In this document: positions 28,854 through 32,407 of the stretch, piece after piece
Numbering within the stretch: position 1 is the stretch's first letter
How the letters are laid out: each line of letters begins with the position of its first letter
Source of the DNA: SAR202 cluster bacterium
GTDB lineage: Bacteria > Chloroflexota > Dehalococcoidia > Lucifugimonadales > Lucifugimonadaceae
Direction of reading: 5' to 3'
NCBI GenBank assembly: GCA_008373165.1
Contig: RQOU01000075.1
Span: 1 to 32,407, forward strand
Length of the DNA stretch: 32,407 bases
Translations under genes and position numbers: made by a program
The notes under the pieces: generated by a model
Database searches by the model: none
The model's input: the letters and a program-made list of their open reading frames with translations, nothing else
Told to the model about the DNA's origin: nothing

Positions 28854-29684
28854 TTAGTCTCGGAGATCTCGGCCGGTTAGGTTTAAAAAGACATCATCAA
28901 GAGTTGCTTCTCGTAATCGCTTTTCAGGCTTGAAACCAGTTGCAAGAAGCTGGTCTATAAGAGCGTTAGGGGTATCTATGGCTATAATTTTGCCGCTTTC
29001 GATGACAGCAATACGGTCGCAAAGTTCTTCGGCTTCTTCCATGTAATGGGTTGTGAGCACTATCGTAGCCCCATCATCCCGAATCTTTTTGACCAATGCC
29101 CAAACCTGTCGACGCGCTTGAGGATCTAGTCCGGTTGTAGGTTCATCCAGAAATAAAATCACAGGGTCGTTAACTAGGGCTACTGCGATAGATAGTCTCT
29201 GTTTCTGACCTCCTGAAAGTTGTGCGTACTTACTATTTTTGCGACCCTCAAGCCCTACTCTTGAGAGAACTTCAATTGGATCCACCTTAGTCTCATAGAG
29301 TTGAGCATACATACCTACGATTTCAGAGAGTTTCAAATTGTCGAAGAAAGCGTTCTGCTGGAGTTGGACTCCTATAATGGACTTTACTGCGGTTGGATCT
29401 TTTTTCACGTTTATGCCATCGATGACAGCTTCGCCGGAGTCAGCGTTTCTCATGCCTTCGAGAATTTCTACGGTGGTGGTTTTGCCTGCACCGTTTGGTC
29501 CGAGCATTCCGAATATTTCGCCTCGTCGGACTTGAAATGAAATACCGTTTACGGCATCAATGTCTTCGTATTTTTTTCTGATGTCGTTCGCGATGATTAC
29601 CGGATCAATCAAGGTGTTATTTACCTGGCCTGCCTCTGGATGTTTGCTTAATAAATCCTCTAATCGACTGTAGAGTGCGGGCAT
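28854..29684 (-). CDS. ABC transporter ATP-binding protein (ABC-2 exporter)
   Basis: Walker A GPNGAGKTT, signature LSGGQKQRL, Walker B VILFLDEPTTGLD, LTTHYMEEAEELCDRIAVIESGKI; 3 nt from the permease gene. Confidence 0.96.
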   Translation of the reverse strand: MPALYSRLEDLLSKHPEAGQVNNTLIDPVIIANDIRKKYEDIDAVNGISFQVRRGEIFGMLGPNGAGKTTTVEILEGMRNADSGEAVIDGINVKKDPTAVKSIIGVQLQQNAFFDNLKLSEIVGMYAQLYETKVDPIEVLSRVGLEGRKNSKYAQLSGGQKQRLSIAVALVNDPVILFLDEPTTGLDPQARRQVWALVKKIRDDGATIVLTTHYMEEAEELCDRIAVIESGKIIAIDTPNALIDQLLATGFKPEKRLREATLDDVFLNLTGRDLRD

Positions 29685-29775
29685 GTTGTCGAGAACACGT
29701 TAGAATCTGCGCTCAGACAAATCGAAATTGGGCGCTCAATAGTCTATTTGAAATGCGTCTACAGGGGGTTTCTCA

Positions 29776-30789
29776 TTGAGCATTGAATATGTAAATTTTG
29801 GCACGGCTGGTGTAAAGGTCTCGCGTATGGCGCTGGGATTGGGTTTCAGAGGCCAGTTTGATCGAGACGATGCCAAGAGCGTAGTGCTGCAGGCACTTGA
29901 TTCGGGTATTAACCTCATCGATTGCGCCAACGTATATGGGTTCATGGACGATCGGCGCAATATCGGAAGCTCTGAAGAAGTTCTTGGGCAAGCCTTAAAG
30001 GGTCGACGAGATGATGTTGTCATCACATCCAAAGTTTTTAGCCCGATCGGTGAGGGACCAAATGACCGGGGTCCGTCACGATTTCATGTTATGCGTGAGA
30101 TTGAACGGTCACTCAAGCGTTTGCAAACCGACCATGTTGATGTCTACATTTTTCACGGTGTAGATGACATGTCTTTATTTGAGGAGCAGTTCCGTACGAT
30201 GGAGACCCTGATTCAGCAGGGTAAGATCCGTTACGTTGGAGTCAGTAATTTCCAGGCTTGGCAGGTGGTGCAGGCACTTCAGGTACAGAGGCGTATTAAT
30301 GCTCAGCCACTTATCGCTGTTCAGAACCCCTATTCACTGATGAACAGAACCCAGGAAGATGAACTTTTTCCGATGATTCGAGAGACCGGAGTAGGCCTCA
30401 TGGCCTACAGCCCTCTGGGTGTGGGACTCTTGAGCGGAACCTACAAACATGGAGAAGTGCCGGATGACAGCACATTGTGGGGGTCTCGGCGACAGGGGCA
30501 GATTGCGACTTATATGAGGGGCAAGGCCGGCAGGGTAATCACTGCTGTCAATGATGTGGCAAATGAATTGGGAGTTAGTATGCCGCAGGTCGCTATGGCT
30601 TGGGTGATGTCACATCCTGAAGTTACCGTTGCTATTTCAGGGGCTGATACTGTCGAGCAAATAACTGACGTGGCCGGAGCTCTCGAGCTTATATTGCCAG
30701 ATGAGATGATTGCAAAGCTTGACAATGTTTCTTATGGAATGCGTGCTGTTTTGGATGGCGCAGATGATGATTTTGAAGATGATGACTAA
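29776..30789 (+). CDS. Aldo/keto reductase family protein
   Basis: AKR pattern INLIDCANVYGFMDDRRNIGSSEEVLGQAL, VVITSKVF, LKRLQTDHVDVYIFHGVD, IRYVGVSNFQAWQV; TTG start. Confidence 0.93.
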   Translation: MSIEYVNFGTAGVKVSRMALGLGFRGQFDRDDAKSVVLQALDSGINLIDCANVYGFMDDRRNIGSSEEVLGQALKGRRDDVVITSKVFSPIGEGPNDRGPSRFHVMREIERSLKRLQTDHVDVYIFHGVDDMSLFEEQFRTMETLIQQGKIRYVGVSNFQAWQVVQALQVQRRINAQPLIAVQNPYSLMNRTQEDELFPMIRETGVGLMAYSPLGVGLLSGTYKHGEVPDDSTLWGSRRQGQIATYMRGKAGRVITAVNDVANELGVSMPQVAMAWVMSHPEVTVAISGADTVEQITDVAGALELILPDEMIAKLDNVSYGMRAVLDGADDDFEDDD

Positions 30790-30893
30790 CGAGTTATCGA
30801 CTTTTAATCGTTCGTATAAAAAATCGAAGTGTTTAGTTACAGATCAGTTGTCGTACGGCATTTTGCTTTTTCAGTGCAACAAAGGGGTATGAA

Positions 30894-31658
30894 TTGAAAG
30901 TGTTACTTGTAGGCGGTGCTGGAATGGTTGGCTCTTTCATCACCCCTTACCTACGAGAAAAACATGAATTACGAGTTCTTGACATTGCTCAACCTCGGCA
31001 TGAAGGCATCGACTTTGTTAAGGGTTCGGTTACTGATCCACAAGCGATTGAAAAGGCCGTTGCTGGTGTTGATGCTTTTATCTGGCTGGTAATGAAAAGC
31101 CCACAGGGTGGCATGGTCACTGATCAGGATCTTAAAGTGATACGTGAGAATTATGAGGTTAATTGTCTTGGGCTGCATACATTCCTCTGGCTGGCACACG
31201 GTGCGGGACTAACAAGAGGTGTGTATACGAGTTCTATGAGTGTTCACTACAGGGGTCGAAATTACTATAAGTCAGAAGATGAAATCCCATTGGATACTCC
31301 GACTGCCTATGGGCTCAGCAAAGGATTCGGCGAAGGTATTTGCAGATATTTCGCATCGTGGTTTGATATGAATATCACGGCGTTGCGTATTACGGGTCCT
31401 CGGGGGCGAGATGCCTACCTCGAAGAACGCGCTCAGCCTAAGTTTGTAAGACCTGATGGATCTAACATGCTTTTTGTTACAGATGAAGCAGACCTTGCCC
31501 GGGCCTATTTGGCAGCTCTGGAGAATGTCCAGATAGGTCATGGTCGTTTTGACCCTGTTTTTATAGCGGGGGATGAAAACGAAAAAGAACATAACCTGTC
31601 CCGAGCAAAGGCGTTACTGGGTTGGGCTCCTCAATCACATCTGGAAATTGAGTCTTAA
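30894..31658 (+). CDS. NAD-dependent epimerase/dehydratase (SDR) family protein
   Basis: MKVLLVGGAGMVGSFITPYL (Rossmann), YTSSMSVHY, TAYGLSKGFGEGICRYFA (YxxxK); TTG start. Confidence 0.92.
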   Translation: MKVLLVGGAGMVGSFITPYLREKHELRVLDIAQPRHEGIDFVKGSVTDPQAIEKAVAGVDAFIWLVMKSPQGGMVTDQDLKVIRENYEVNCLGLHTFLWLAHGAGLTRGVYTSSMSVHYRGRNYYKSEDEIPLDTPTAYGLSKGFGEGICRYFASWFDMNITALRITGPRGRDAYLEERAQPKFVRPDGSNMLFVTDEADLARAYLAALENVQIGHGRFDPVFIAGDENEKEHNLSRAKALLGWAPQSHLEIES

Positions 31659-32287
31659 TGCGGATAGCGATTTTAGGGAGTGGAAGTGTAGGATCCGGAC
31701 TCGCACGGGGATGGTCTCGCCTTGGGCATTCGGTGGTGATCGGATCGAGGGCTCCTGAATCTGAACGGCTTGGCGATCTTGTGGCTGAAATCGGGAATGG
31801 TGTTCAGGTAACAAGTCTTACGGAATCGGTGGTTAGGGCGGATGTTGTTGTTCTGGCTGTTCCTTGGCAGGCAGCTGAGGAGTCCGTTATGGTTCTTGGC
31901 GATCTTTCCGGATATACGTTGATTGATGCTACAAATCCCTTTGTAAAAGGCCTGAATATTGGAGTGAATCAAGACGAGTCTGGAGGAGAACTTGTAGCTG
32001 AATGGGCTACTGGAGCGAATGTGGTTAAGGCATTGAATATTGTCGATGCAAGGTTATTGGATGGTAGAAAGCTTGATAGCAGACAGATTTCAATACCCAT
32101 ATGTGGGGACGATGAAGACTCCAAGCAGATAGTCATACGACTCACAGCAGAACTGGGTTTCGACACAGTTGATGCTGGATCCTTATCGAATTCGATCTTG
32201 CTGGAAAATCTCGCACTGTTGATGATTCGGCTTTCAATGAAAAAGAATCTTGGTAACGAGATAGGTTTTCGCGTTTTAAGAGGCTGA
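31658..32287 (+). CDS. NADPH-dependent F420 reductase-like / NAD(P)-binding oxidoreductase
   Basis: MRIAILGSGSVGSGLARGWSRLGHSVVIGSR...VVLAVPWQAAEE...LIDATNPFVKGL...VVKALNIVDARLL; start overlaps the upstream stop (TAATG). Confidence 0.88.
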   Translation: MRIAILGSGSVGSGLARGWSRLGHSVVIGSRAPESERLGDLVAEIGNGVQVTSLTESVVRADVVVLAVPWQAAEESVMVLGDLSGYTLIDATNPFVKGLNIGVNQDESGGELVAEWATGANVVKALNIVDARLLDGRKLDSRQISIPICGDDEDSKQIVIRLTAELGFDTVDAGSLSNSILLENLALLMIRLSMKKNLGNEIGFRVLRG

Positions 32288-32353
32288 ATTCACGCGTGGG
32301 CAAGATGGAATTTTAAGGGCATATACCTTTTGAAAATTACTTGAGGTATACCA

Positions 32354-32407
32354 GTGTCATCGACTTTGGCTCACGTTATCCAATCGACGTCCCGTCCGCT
32401 TGTGTCA
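32354..32407 (+). CDS. Possible start of a further CDS (truncated by window edge)
   Basis: GTG at 32354 with GAGG at 32343-32346; 18 open codons MSSTLAHVIQSTSRPLVS. Too short to identify. Confidence 0.35.
   Translation, partial: MSSTLAHVIQSTSRPLVS

Overview
The window is a compact bacterial chromosome segment, probably from a Chloroflexota (SAR202-like) lineage; that assignment is inferred from gene content only. It carries about 28 protein genes, mostly metabolic and housekeeping, plus two tRNA genes: tRNA-Arg(CCT) and tRNA-Ala(CGC). The genes include an RRM protein, RraA-like, a peptide ABC transporter, SelA-like PLP enzyme, LLM flavin oxidoreductase, aldehyde dehydrogenase, transketolase-like, NifU-like, Ldh family, USP, M20 peptidase, rhodanese, hemA, hemL, mutS2, hydrolase, formyltransferase, TPR, MerR, an ABC-2 exporter, AKR, epimerase and an F420-reductase-like protein. 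I saw no CRISPR array, transposon or prophage. The best finding is in the rhodanese gene (minus strand, 19012 down to 18155). The ORF track stops it at 18287 with ...KNVITY. The stop is a TGA exactly where the catalytic Cys codon of the second rhodanese domain belongs, and the frame continues as QGGIRAAHGFWTLKLVGFKNVKDYDGSWREW... for 43 more codons. Directly after the TGA lies a 39-nt two-tier hairpin (CAGGGT-GGT-ATCCGTGC-GGC-GCACGGAT-TTTGG-ACCCTG) that fits a bacterial SECIS element. This is a strong candidate for a selenocysteine-containing sulfurtransferase mis-called as a truncated ORF.
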